64,000 nt of DNA from Actinomycetaceae bacterium (GTDB taxonomy: Bacteria; Actinomycetota; Actinomycetes; Actinomycetales; Actinomycetaceae), in NCBI GenBank assembly GCA_030537795.1, contig JAUNVE010000003.1:1-64000 (forward strand), in the 5' to 3' direction. The notes under the pieces were generated by a model. That model was not told the DNA's origin. It saw nothing but the letters and a program-made list of their open reading frames with translations, and searched no databases. Shown here piece by piece: positions 48,097 to 56,924 of this stretch (positions are counted from its first letter, which is position 1; each line of letters starts with the position of its first letter). The position numbers and the translations under genes are program-made.

Positions 48097-48815
48097 GACC
48101 GGCAGCAGGCCCAATCGCGTCGCTCAACAACGTCGCGGTACGGGACCTGTTCACAGCCAATACGGCCATCAAACCCGGCATTACGGCGATCACCGGTGCT
48201 TCCGGTAGTGGAAAAAGCACCATTTTGCGTATGATCGCAGGGTTCGCCGACCCCGATGCCGGTCATATCGAGGTGCACGGTCACCGTCTGGACTCTCTCA
48301 ATCCAGTAGCGCACCGTCGTCGCGTCATCCTCATGACACAAAGTCCGTGGGTTGGCCAGGCAACCGTGAGAGAGTCTTTAGGCATACTTGGGGCCTGGCG
48401 CAATGAAAAGCCGCCCACCGACGATATGATGCGCGGTGCACTCAAGGCTCTCGGTTTTATTCACGGACTCGACACCGAGGTGCGCACACTCTCCGGTGGG
48501 GAGCAGCAGCGCCTCGCCGCCGCACGGCTCACCCTTGCTCGACCGCAACTTGCTCTGCTAGATGAGCCGACCGCCGCTCTCGACGAGGTCGGAGCGCGTA
48601 CCTTCCTCACCACTCTCCTTCGTCAACTGCGAAATCTTGGCGCCGATGTAATCCTTGTTATCCACGACGAACGTCTCCTCGATCTGGCTGATCATCACCT
48701 CATCCTTGCGGATGGAAAGCTCTTTCATGCCGGGAGTCAGTCTTATGCGGAGGGTGTGGGTGAGCCTTCGGGGGCGGGGGCTGTGGGTGTGGGTGAGCCT
48801 TCGGAGGATTCATGA
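48093..48815 (+). CDS. FetA-like ABC transporter ATP-binding protein with repeat-derived tail
   Basis: This 240-residue ATPase has Walker A ([17 protein letters not shown]), the signature [14 protein letters not shown] and Walker [14 protein letters not shown]. It pairs with the following FetB-like permease, a family implicated in iron export in E. coli. The last 20 or so residues repeat GVGEPS and are encoded by two close copies of the iterated word (48756-48769 and 48789-48802, 33 bp apart). The permease start overlaps the stop by 4 bases. Confidence 0.82.
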   Translation: MRPAAGPIASLNNVAVRDLFTANTAIKPGITAITGASGSGKSTILRMIAGFADPDAGHIEVHGHRLDSLNPVAHRRRVILMTQSPWVGQATVRESLGILGAWRNEKPPTDDMMRGALKALGFIHGLDTEVRTLSGGEQQRLAAARLTLARPQLALLDEPTAALDEVGARTFLTTLLRQLRNLGADVILVIHDERLLDLADHHLILADGKLFHAGSQSYAEGVGEPSGAGAVGVGEPSEDS

Positions 48816-49600
48816 ATGACATCGTCCACATTCCGACCTCCGGCATGATTATTGCGGCCCTGATCGTCGTTGTTATTGCCGGTGCAGTGCAATGGCTGAC
48901 GAAACGAGATGGCGTGGCGATACTGTGGGCGGGTATTCGCATGACCGCGCAGCTCATCGCGGTCGGTTTCGTGCTCGAATTCCTCTTTTCCGCGAATTCG
49001 CCCTGGTGGACTCTCCTTATTTTGACCGTCATGGAAGCTTTTGCTGTGCTGACTGTTTTTGGTCAACATAAAGGCTCACTCACAACAAAAATGAAGATTC
49101 TGGTCGCAGGCTCTCTCATACTCGGCACGCTGTTCGCCATGCTGATCTTCGTCATCGGCATCATGCAGGTCGATAACTGGTGGGACCCGCGCTACGTCAT
49201 TCCCATATTCGGTATGATCGCCGGCAACTCTATGACGGGAATCAACCTCGCCATCCGAAACCTCACTGTCGGAGTTGAAGAAAATCGGCTCGACATTGAA
49301 CAGGCACTCATATACGGGGCGACACCTCGCATCGCGATTCGCCCCGTCGTTCGACGCGCGCTAACAGCGGCCATCACCCCAACCATGACGTCGATGCTAT
49401 CGATGGGAATCGTATTCCTTCCCGGAATGATGACGGGTCAGGTACTATCTGGGACGCCACCGCTGATTGCAGTTACGTATCAAGCGGTTATTATGGTCGG
49501 CATCTTTACCTCGGTCGCCATGACCGTCATCACTGTGCTCGCCCTCATCACGCGAACGGTATTCGACACGCGCGCGCGGCTCATCGCCCCCAAAAAGTGA
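48812..49600 (+). CDS. FetB-family (UPF0014) ABC permease
   Basis: This 262-residue polytopic protein is predicted to have about seven transmembrane segments. It has the family motifs FGMIAGNSMTGINLA and QALIYGATPRIAIRPVVRRAL and a C-terminal FLPGMMTGQVLSGTPP. By family it would export iron or another metal; the substrate here is not shown. Two inverse copies of the repeat word lie in it (49073 and 49109). Confidence 0.84.
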   Translation: MNDIVHIPTSGMIIAALIVVVIAGAVQWLTKRDGVAILWAGIRMTAQLIAVGFVLEFLFSANSPWWTLLILTVMEAFAVLTVFGQHKGSLTTKMKILVAGSLILGTLFAMLIFVIGIMQVDNWWDPRYVIPIFGMIAGNSMTGINLAIRNLTVGVEENRLDIEQALIYGATPRIAIRPVVRRALTAAITPTMTSMLSMGIVFLPGMMTGQVLSGTPPLIAVTYQAVIMVGIFTSVAMTVITVLALITRTVFDTRARLIAPKK

Positions 49601-49654
49601 GGTCGAGAGTCCATTCGTTTCCACTTTTAGCGCGAAAACACTAGGCTGGGACAC

Positions 49655-51466
49655 GTGTTGAAATACATGACGAACTATTTTGTCCGAACGCTACGCGAAG
49701 ATCCCGCCGACGCCGAGGTCGCCAGCCATAAACTCCTAGTGCGGGCAGGCTACATTCGCCGCACGGCACCCGGCATCTACTCATGGCTGCCGCTGGGCCT
49801 GGCCGTCCTCAAACGCGTTGAACGGATCGTCCGCGAAGAAATGGATGCGATCGGGTGTCAGGAAGTGCATTTTCCTGCCCTGTTACCCGCCGAGCCATAT
49901 CAAAAGACGAATCGGTGGGAAGAATACGGTCCCACGTTATTCACATTAAAAGACCGAAAACAGGCCGATTACCTGCTTGCGCCCACCCACGAAGAGATGT
50001 TCACGCTCCTCGTCAAAGACATGTACTCGTCCTATAAGGATCTGCCGTTAGCGCTGTATCAGATTCAAACGAAGTACCGAGATGAGGCCCGTCCACGCGC
50101 CGGCCTCATTCGCGGTCGCGAGTTCGTGATGAAAGATGCCTACAGCTTTGATATCGACGACGAAGGTCTCGATCGTTCCTATGAACTCCAGCGGCAGGCC
50201 TATCAACGGATTTTCGAACGACTCGGACTGCCTTACGTCATTTGCGAAGCTATGTCCGGAGCCATGGGCGGCTCTCGTTCCGAAGAGTTTTTGCACCCGT
50301 GTGCAATTGGGGAGGACACTTTTGTGCGCTCACCCGGCGGATATACCGCCAATGCCGAGGCCGTGGTTACACCGGCCCCCGAACCGGTTGATGCAACAGA
50401 TGTCCCTGCCAGCGAATTGCGATACACACCAGATGCGGGAACCATAGCAGATCTGGTTGCCCTCTCTAATGAAAAGTACCCGCGCGAGGATCGTCCCTGG
50501 GAAGCCGCGGATACGCTCAAGAGCTTCGTCGTCACGCTCACTCACCCCGACGGTGAAAAAGAAGTCGTCAACATTGGCATCCCCGGTGATCGTGATGTCG
50601 ATATGAAACGTTTGGAGGCCGCCCTCGCCCCCGCCGAAGTAGAGATCGCGACAGAGGACGACCTCGCCGACCACCCAGAACTCGTTCCCGGATTCCTGGG
50701 GCCTCAAGCGTGTGGGCCCAATTCGGATCAGCGCACCTACGATGAGGAAGGCAATCCGCACGGATCTATCCGGCTTTTGCTCGACCCGCGGATCGTCGAT
50801 GGAACCGCTTGGATCGCAGGCGGAAACAAGCAGGATCACCACGTCTACAACCTTGTGATGGGGCGCGACTTTACTGCCGATGGGACCATCGAAGCCGCGG
50901 AAATTCGCGAAGGAGATCCCGCTCCGGACGGTTCGGGGCCGCTTGAACTTGCTCGCGGCATCGAAATTGGTCACATTTTCCAACTGGGACGCAAATACGC
51001 GCAAGCTCTCGATCTGAAGGTTCTCGATCAGAATGGCAAAACCCAGGTTGTCACCATGGGATCCTACGGGGTTGGAGTCTCGCGAGTCCTCGCGGCTATG
51101 GCGGAAAGTCATCATGACGACAAGGGGCTGTCGTGGCCCATGATTGTTGCGCCCTTCCACCTGCACGTCATTGCGGCAGGAAAGGGAGATGAGATTTATT
51201 CGACAGCTAATCGCATTGCACAAGCTGTATCGGATGCCGGCTTTGACGTGCTCTACGACGATCGTCCAAAGGTATCAGCGGGTGTCAAATTCGCGGATAC
51301 TGAACTACTTGGAATGCCATACGTCCTGGTGGTGGGACGTGGGCTGCGTGACGGAGTTGTTGAGCTACGCGATCGGAGAAACGGAACCTCGCACGACCTC
51401 CCCGTTGACAAAGCCATTGAAGAAATTGCAACTATTTTGGAAGCCAACAGGGAGTCAAATCAATGA
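49655..51466 (+). CDS. proS: Prolyl-tRNA synthetase
   Basis: ProRS charges tRNA-Pro. The 603-residue class IIa enzyme is bacterial-type, with motif 2 ([21 protein letters not shown]), the INS editing domain in the middle and motif 3 ([16 protein letters not shown]), then the anticodon-binding domain. TAGGCT (49642-49647) lies seven bases before the GTG at 49655, a leaderless layout. def overlaps its stop by 4 bases. Confidence 0.96.
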   Translation: MLKYMTNYFVRTLREDPADAEVASHKLLVRAGYIRRTAPGIYSWLPLGLAVLKRVERIVREEMDAIGCQEVHFPALLPAEPYQKTNRWEEYGPTLFTLKDRKQADYLLAPTHEEMFTLLVKDMYSSYKDLPLALYQIQTKYRDEARPRAGLIRGREFVMKDAYSFDIDDEGLDRSYELQRQAYQRIFERLGLPYVICEAMSGAMGGSRSEEFLHPCAIGEDTFVRSPGGYTANAEAVVTPAPEPVDATDVPASELRYTPDAGTIADLVALSNEKYPREDRPWEAADTLKSFVVTLTHPDGEKEVVNIGIPGDRDVDMKRLEAALAPAEVEIATEDDLADHPELVPGFLGPQACGPNSDQRTYDEEGNPHGSIRLLLDPRIVDGTAWIAGGNKQDHHVYNLVMGRDFTADGTIEAAEIREGDPAPDGSGPLELARGIEIGHIFQLGRKYAQALDLKVLDQNGKTQVVTMGSYGVGVSRVLAAMAESHHDDKGLSWPMIVAPFHLHVIAAGKGDEIYSTANRIAQAVSDAGFDVLYDDRPKVSAGVKFADTELLGMPYVLVVGRGLRDGVVELRDRRNGTSHDLPVDKAIEEIATILEANRESNQ

Positions 51467-51951
51467 CACAGCGGGATATTCGCGTCATCGGAGACCCGGT
51501 GTTACGCACGCCATGCGACTGGATCACTGACATCGATGACCGCGTTAAAAACTTGGTTGAAGACCTGCTAGAAAACGTCGATCAAGAGGGCCGCGCGGGC
51601 CTTGCAGCTAATCAGATCGGCGTGGGACTGCGTGCCTTCTCGTGGAATATCGAGGGCGAAATTGGATACGTCCTCAATCCACGACTTGTGGACGTGTCGA
51701 AAGACGAGTTCCAAGATGGTGACGAAGGATGCCTATCGGTTCCCGGCCTGTGGTTCCCCACTGAACGCGCATGGTATGCGCGAGTTGAGGGAATTAATCT
51801 CGATGGGAAAGAAATCGTTGTCGAAGGTGAAGAACTGATGGCACGTTGTCTGCAGCACGAAACGGACCATCTTGAAGGAATGCTCTACCTTGATAGGCTT
51901 GATCGAGCGACTCGGCGTAAGGCCATGAAAGAGGTAAGGAATCTTCTGTAG
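51463..51951 (+). CDS. def: Peptide deformylase
   Basis: Deformylase removes the N-formyl group from new proteins. The 162-residue metalloenzyme has motif 1 [11 protein letters not shown], motif 2 EGCLSVPG (metal-ligand Cys) and motif 3 QHETDHLEG (HExxH-type, about residues 132-136). It overlaps proS by four bases (ATGA). Confidence 0.94.
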   Translation: MTQRDIRVIGDPVLRTPCDWITDIDDRVKNLVEDLLENVDQEGRAGLAANQIGVGLRAFSWNIEGEIGYVLNPRLVDVSKDEFQDGDEGCLSVPGLWFPTERAWYARVEGINLDGKEIVVEGEELMARCLQHETDHLEGMLYLDRLDRATRRKAMKEVRNLL

Positions 51952-52078
51952 TCGCGTAATCTAGCTTTTTTGCCGCTATTGCGGCACAATGAAAGTGCAG
52001 ACACCGCCGTTCCGGCACCTCAAAATCAGTGAAGAGGACGTAGGGGAAGACGACCCTCACACTGAATGGAGGCACATA

Positions 52079-52579
52079 ATGACCGGGACACATACCCGCG
52101 GTGTACTTTTCGTGCACTCAGCGCCACCCGCGCTATGCCCGCACCTTGAATGGAGTGCTACGGCAGTTCTCGACCATGACGTGCGCCTGGAATGGTCTGC
52201 GCAACCCGCGGCACCGGGGATGATGCGGACCGAACTATCATGGGTTGGCACGGTTGGAACCGGTGCCCGTTTCGCGTCTGCCCTTCGAGGCTGGGAGCAT
52301 TTACGCTACGAGATTACGGAAGAGCCAACCGCCAGTACGGAGGGCGGGCGTTGGTGTCACACTCCGGATCTCGGCATCTTCTACGCCCCCATGGATGCCT
52401 CCGGAAATATGCTCGTGCCAGAAGATCGCATTCGAGCGGCACTCGCATCTGCGTCCGACTTATCTGAGCTGAGGCATGAACTCGACAAAGCGATTGGTCA
52501 GGCGTGGGATGACGAATTAGAGCCGTTCCGATATGCGGGCGCGGGCGTGCCGGTGCGGTGGCTCCATCGAGTTGGCTAA
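52079..52579 (+). CDS. DUF3145 family protein
   Basis: This 166-residue actinobacterial protein of unknown function is recognised from TRGVLFVHSAPPALCPHLEW, FASALRGWEHLRYEITEEP and the C-terminal EDRIRAALA. The ATG at 52079 has GGAGG upstream and matches the usual family start; an upstream ATG at 51989 would add 30 unmatched residues. The region upstream holds a promoter-like GGCACAAT near 51983. Confidence 0.86.
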   Translation: MTGTHTRGVLFVHSAPPALCPHLEWSATAVLDHDVRLEWSAQPAAPGMMRTELSWVGTVGTGARFASALRGWEHLRYEITEEPTASTEGGRWCHTPDLGIFYAPMDASGNMLVPEDRIRAALASASDLSELRHELDKAIGQAWDDELEPFRYAGAGVPVRWLHRVG

Positions 52580-52835
52580 AGGAGGCTCATGAAGAGCCTT
52601 AAGGAGAGCCTACCTGTAGGGCCGCGCGCCGCCGTTTGAACTAACCACCCCTCTCTCATACTTTTCCATTCTTACACCAGGGCTCTCCCTTGCTTTTTCG
52701 GCGCGGTAGCACGGCTCTCTCATGCGGCGGGGCATCCTGCTGTAGGCTCTCTCAAGCTTTCTTGGTGCATTAGCAAGGCTCTCCCATGCGGTGGGACACC
52801 CTGCTGTAGGCTCTCTCATACCCTTTGAGCGGCGC
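52580..52835. repeat. Dense cluster of the iterated word with a 48-bp direct repeat
   Basis: The gene-free stretch 52580-52975 holds at least six copies. The minus-strand copies are GGCTCTCTCAT at 52713 and 52809, GGCTCTCTCAA at 52745 and GGCTCTCCCAT at 52777. Weaker ones lie near 52655 and 52681, and plus-strand forms near 52592-52612. The segments 52707-52754 and 52771-52818 are 48-bp direct repeats at a 64-bp period, with five differences. A plus-strand copy at 52887-52900 follows. Confidence 0.87.
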
Positions 52836-52975
52836 CATGAAGGCTTTTAGATGTGAACCCAGGGCGTTATACACGGCAGTAATTGAATGAGTGAGCCGTC
52901 GGTATTCGTGAGATGATGCGGTACAGATACCGGTATTTCGAGGCGGGCACAAAGAAACAAATACAAGGGAGAGCC

Positions 52976-53377
52976 GTGGGAATTTCGATTGCGGAGATGC
53001 TTGGAATGGAGCTACCTGATGATGATCTCGCAACCCTCAAACCAGATGGCGAATCAGACATCGAAATCGTCGAAACCCGCAATGAAGGGGAAAAGTCAAA
53101 GGAGAGCCTTGAAAGTGGGGGAGAACCGGATGACGTCGAGGAGGCCGTTGTCGCCGCCCTCCTTAACGAAACATCGGTTCCTGCCGAAAAGTTCTCCCCA
53201 CAGCTCACTCTTCGAACTGATTTTGACCTCGACAACATTGGCCTCTACGCCGTGATTGCTGAGATCGAGCAAGAACTCAGCATCGAAATTCCGGATGCAG
53301 AAATCGAAAAAACGATGACGCTTAGCGACCTTTTTGTGGTCGTTCGGTCCCATAAAACCTCTTCAAGCACGGGATAA
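52976..53377 (+). CDS. Acyl-carrier-protein-like protein lacking the carrier serine
   Basis: This 133-residue acidic protein has an N-terminal acidic region of about 60 residues and a C-terminal ACP-like four-helix fold (EEAVVAALLNETSVPAEK to TMTLSDLFVVVR). Where an ACP has the phosphopantetheine serine (D-S-L), this one has Asp86-Asn87-Ile88 (codon AAC at 53234-53236). So it probably cannot be a holo-carrier. I choose the GTG at 52976, with AGGGAGAG from a copy of the iterated word upstream. The gene lies upstream of sdhC by 39 bp. Confidence 0.6.
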   Translation: MGISIAEMLGMELPDDDLATLKPDGESDIEIVETRNEGEKSKESLESGGEPDDVEEAVVAALLNETSVPAEKFSPQLTLRTDFDLDNIGLYAVIAEIEQELSIEIPDAEIEKTMTLSDLFVVVRSHKTSSSTG

Positions 53378-53416
53378 GCTGAGTAGTGAGAGCTCTCCCT
53401 AGCGTTGGAGGATACG

Positions 53417-54127
53417 ATGACCATCCACGGTCGCGTCTGGAGTCCACGCGACACATCACCGCCTCGTCCGTCGAACTGGGTGCTGAAGGCAACCATGTCG
53501 GTTACGGGCATTATCATGGCAGCTTTTGTCCTGATACATATGCTCGGCAACTTGAAAATCTTTAGTTCTCACACCGCTTTCAACGCGTACTCACAATGGT
53601 TGCGCGAAGTCCTGTATCCACTACTTCCTTATGAGGGATTACTGTGGATCGCACGGCTCACTCTTGGGCTCTGCCTGGCGGCCCACGTGTGGGCGGCACT
53701 GGTCGTATGGATGCGTTCGCGCCGCAATAGTGCAGGAGGGCGCCCCCGCGGTGTCGATGGCTGGTTAGCAAAGCTGATGCTTCCAACCGGCCTAGTCATA
53801 TTGGCATTTGTGGTGATTCATATCCTCGACCTGACGATTGGACGCCTGGTAGCTCCGGTGGAATTTCAACATCCGGATCCGCAATTCCACGCGGCGGCAA
53901 ATCTCGTTGCCTCACTTGATCGCCCGGTAATGGCGATCCTGTACTTAACCGTTCTTATTGCCGTTGCATTGCACGTGGCACATGGGATTCAACTGGCGGT
54001 TAATGACTTGGGAGCAACATCGCAGAGGCTTCGAGTAAGCGCACGCATTGTCGGCTATATTCTCGCTCTGCTCATTCTTGTTGGCGATTCCGCCGTTGTT
54101 CTATCGGCACATCTGGGGGTGGTTTAG
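53417..54127 (+). CDS. sdhC: Succinate dehydrogenase cytochrome b subunit
   Basis: SdhC anchors the enzyme in the membrane. The 236-residue protein has five predicted transmembrane helices with histidine residues suited to haem (FVLIHMLGN, CLAAHVWAALV, FVVIHILDL, VALHVAHGIQL), as in B-type di-haem enzymes. GGAGG lies before the ATG at 53417. It is followed directly by sdhA without a gap. Confidence 0.88.
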   Translation: MTIHGRVWSPRDTSPPRPSNWVLKATMSVTGIIMAAFVLIHMLGNLKIFSSHTAFNAYSQWLREVLYPLLPYEGLLWIARLTLGLCLAAHVWAALVVWMRSRRNSAGGRPRGVDGWLAKLMLPTGLVILAFVVIHILDLTIGRLVAPVEFQHPDPQFHAAANLVASLDRPVMAILYLTVLIAVALHVAHGIQLAVNDLGATSQRLRVSARIVGYILALLILVGDSAVVLSAHLGVV

Positions 54128-56068
54128 GTGAAGATCACTCGAGGCAACACTCTCTCATCACGAATTCCGGAGGGCGTCGCGCCGGATCAGCGATGGAATG
54201 AGCACAAGCAGCGGTTGCGTCTGGTATCCCCTTCGAATCGTCGTAAGTTCCGAATTATTGTTGTTGGCACCGGTTTAGCGGGTGCTGGGGCGGCGTCCTC
54301 ATTAGCGGAATTGGGCTATCAAGTCACGGCGGTGACCTATCATGACTCCCCGCGACGGGCACATTCCGTTGCCGCCCAGGGCGGTATCAACGCGGCGCGC
54401 GGCAAACGGGTTGACGGAGACGGTTTATATCGCTTTGTCGTGGACACCGTAAAAGGCGGTGATTTCCGCGCGCGTGAGGCAGAGGCATGGCGACTGGCGG
54501 AAGAGTCTTCACGAGTTATCGACCATTTGAATGCTCAGGGTGTTCCATTTGCACGCGAATACGGAGGCTCTCTCGCGAATCGTTCCTTTGGTGGTGTGCA
54601 GGTCTCGCGCACCTTCTATTCGCGTGGACAAACGGGCCAGCAGCTCCAGATAGCGGCCTCCCAATCGCTTATGCGGCAAGTCAGGTCGGGGCGCGTCGAT
54701 TTATGGATCCGACACGAAATGCTCGATTTGATCGTGGAGGATGGTCGAGCGGTCGGCGTTGTGGTCCGAAACCTTGTGACGGGGCAGCTAACCGCACTGA
54801 CGGCAGATGCAGTAATTCTTGCGACAGGTGGGTACGGTAACGTCTACAGGTATTCGACACTCGCGAAGAATTCGAATGCATCTGCGGCCTGGCGAGCACA
54901 TCTGCGCGGTGCCGCAATCGCGAATACATCTTTCATTCAGTTCCACCCGACGGCTCTTCCGATCCAAACTCCGTGGCAGTCGAAGACGACGCTGATGAGC
55001 GAGTCTTTACGCAACGACGGTCGGATTTGGGTTCCGGCACAAGCGGGGGATGACAGAGCCGCCAATGATATTCCAGAGGATGAACGCGACTACTATCTCG
55101 AACGTAAATATCCGGCGTTTGGAAACCTCACTCCTCGCGATGTTGCATCTCGTGCTGCCCGCGAACAGATTGAGGCCGGGCACGGTGTGGGCCCGATGAA
55201 GAATGCTGTCAATCTTGACTTCAGTGATGCCATAGAGCGGCTAGGAGTCGATATTTTAAATGAGCGGTACGGAAACCTATTCGATATGTACGTGGATGCA
55301 ACCGGTGAGGATCCACGTGAAACGCCGATGCGGATCGCGCCGGGAGCTCATTTCACGATGGGTGGTCTCTGGGTTGATTACAACCTCATGAGCACGATTC
55401 CTGGGCTCTTTGTTGCGGGCGAAGCATCTTATGCCTACCACGGTGCGAACCGTCTGGGAGCTAATTCCCTACTGTCCGCCTGCGTTGACGGATGGTTCGT
55501 CATACCGAATGTCGTTCCCGATTACCTCGCGGGAATCCTCGGTCAGCGACGTCCGGACGCGGCATCGTCTGCCGCGCAGTCGACGTTGGCTGATGCGGGC
55601 GAAAGAATTCAGCGACTGATGAGGGCGAGTGGCGATACTCCCGCCGAGGAAATCCACCGCTGTCTAGGCTCACTGATGTATTCGCACTGCGGAGTTTCGC
55701 GCAATGCCGAAAGGCTCACTCATGGAATTGAGGAAGTAGATCAGTTGCGCAGTGACTATCTGGCAAACCTCCGAGTCACTGGCGAAGCAGAGAGAGTGAA
55801 CCAAGATTTAGAAGTCGCTTTGCGCGTCGAAGACTATCTCCAGCTTGCGCAAACGATGTGCGTAGACGCCCTCCACCGGGAGGAGTCGTGCGGAGCCCAC
55901 TATCGCGAAGAGTACTCGCTCGATGGAGAGGCTATGCGCCGGGATGATAAATGGATGCATACGACCGCCTGGATGACACGGGGGTGGGAGGACGAACCAG
56001 AGTTCGTTGACTACCGTGAGCCTTTGGCTTTTGAGGCCGTCGAGCCGGCAACAAGGAGCTACACGTGA
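54128..56068 (+). CDS. sdhA: Succinate dehydrogenase / fumarate reductase flavoprotein
   Basis: SdhA oxidises succinate (or reduces fumarate) with covalent FAD. The 646-residue protein has the FAD-binding VVGTGLAGAGAASSLAELG and a HSVAAQGGINAARG loop with the FAD-attaching histidine. It also has the QFHPTALP region, the catalytic arginine region and the C-terminal AGEASYAYHGANRLGANSLL block. The start is GTG 54128 directly after the sdhC stop. It overlaps sdhB by 4 bases. Confidence 0.93.
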   Translation: MKITRGNTLSSRIPEGVAPDQRWNEHKQRLRLVSPSNRRKFRIIVVGTGLAGAGAASSLAELGYQVTAVTYHDSPRRAHSVAAQGGINAARGKRVDGDGLYRFVVDTVKGGDFRAREAEAWRLAEESSRVIDHLNAQGVPFAREYGGSLANRSFGGVQVSRTFYSRGQTGQQLQIAASQSLMRQVRSGRVDLWIRHEMLDLIVEDGRAVGVVVRNLVTGQLTALTADAVILATGGYGNVYRYSTLAKNSNASAAWRAHLRGAAIANTSFIQFHPTALPIQTPWQSKTTLMSESLRNDGRIWVPAQAGDDRAANDIPEDERDYYLERKYPAFGNLTPRDVASRAAREQIEAGHGVGPMKNAVNLDFSDAIERLGVDILNERYGNLFDMYVDATGEDPRETPMRIAPGAHFTMGGLWVDYNLMSTIPGLFVAGEASYAYHGANRLGANSLLSACVDGWFVIPNVVPDYLAGILGQRRPDAASSAAQSTLADAGERIQRLMRASGDTPAEEIHRCLGSLMYSHCGVSRNAERLTHGIEEVDQLRSDYLANLRVTGEAERVNQDLEVALRVEDYLQLAQTMCVDALHREESCGAHYREEYSLDGEAMRRDDKWMHTTAWMTRGWEDEPEFVDYREPLAFEAVEPATRSYT

Positions 56069-56802
56069 AACTTGTATTAAAGATATGGCGTCAAGAAACG
56101 CCGACCTCGGCCGGAACATTTCGCACCTACCAGGTTGATGCGGATCCGAACATGTCCTGGTTGGAGTTACTTGACCATTTGAACGCGCAGCGTCTACGAA
56201 ATGGCCAGGAGCCTGTTGCATTTGATTCTGATTGCCGGGAGGGAATTTGCGGTTCTTGCGGCCTCGTCATTAATGGGAGAGCCCACGGGGATAAGCCGAA
56301 TACTCCCGCCTGCCATCAACGCGTTGGACAACGTCGGGATGGAGAAACGGTGACGATCGAACCACTTCGCGCGAGTCAGTTCCCCGTGCTTAAAGATCTC
56401 ATGGTCGATCGTTCGGCCCTCGACGCGATTATCCTTGCCGGCGCCTATTCCGACACTGATACCGGCACGGCGCCAGATGCTGACACGGTGGGTAATACCC
56501 ACGATGTTGCTGAATCAGCGCTCGATATGGCCGCCTGTATCGGATGCGGTGCCTGCGTTGTCGCCTGCCCAAACGGTGCTGCCAATCTCTTTACCGGCGC
56601 AAAGCTCTCTCATCTATCTCAACTGACAATCCCCGCCCGGCAACGACGTGATCGTGCCCGTACGATGACGGCCGCGATGGAGCAGTTTTTTGGGCCGTGT
56701 TCTCTTTACGGTGAATGCGCGGAGGTCTGTCCGGCGGGAATTCCTTTGCGCGCCGTGGCCGCTGTGATGCGTGAGAGGGCGTACGCGCCGAAGTCTTCGT
56801 AA
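56065..56802 (+). CDS. sdhB: Succinate dehydrogenase iron-sulfur subunit
   Basis: SdhB carries the electron path. The 245-residue protein has the [2Fe-2S] motif (CREGICGSCGLVINGRAHG), the [4Fe-4S] motif CIGCGACVVACPNGA and the [3Fe-4S] motif CSLYGECAEVCPAGIP. The ATG overlaps the sdhA stop by four bases. The next gene is aspA after 122 bp. Confidence 0.93.
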   Translation: MKLVLKIWRQETPTSAGTFRTYQVDADPNMSWLELLDHLNAQRLRNGQEPVAFDSDCREGICGSCGLVINGRAHGDKPNTPACHQRVGQRRDGETVTIEPLRASQFPVLKDLMVDRSALDAIILAGAYSDTDTGTAPDADTVGNTHDVAESALDMAACIGCGACVVACPNGAANLFTGAKLSHLSQLTIPARQRRDRARTMTAAMEQFFGPCSLYGECAEVCPAGIPLRAVAAVMRERAYAPKSS

Positions 56803-56805
56803 TGC

Positions 56806-56853
56806 ATGAGAGAGCTTACCTGCGCAAACGGCAATGGGTATGAGAGAGCCGTG
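56806..56853 (+). repeat. Two word copies followed by a GCAAACGGCA direct repeat
   Basis: ATGAGAGAGCTTAC (56806-56819) and ATGAGAGAGCCGTG (56840-56853) lie in the gap between sdhB and aspA. Each is followed by GCAAACGGCA (near 56823 and 56857), so a whole unit of about 34 bp has been duplicated. Confidence 0.75.
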
Positions 56854-56884
56854 AACGCAAACGGCACCGGAGAATAAAAAACGC

Positions 56885-56905
56885 TATTCTGGGACAAACT
56901 GTCCC
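56885..56905 (+). promoter_or_regulatory. aspA -10 and adjacent palindrome
   Basis: TATTCT (56885-56890) is a -10-like element. Directly after it GGGACA-AAC-TGTCCC (56891-56905) is a perfect 6+3+6 inverted repeat at the expected transcription start, ideally placed as an operator. No regulator is encoded nearby. Confidence 0.6.
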
Positions 56906-56924
56906 GCTAAGAAAGACAATAGAG

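Noticed and set aside
52580..52835. Insertion sequence or transposon remnant
   Set aside because: No transposase frame and no terminal inverted repeats with target duplication; the repeats are copies of the short word.
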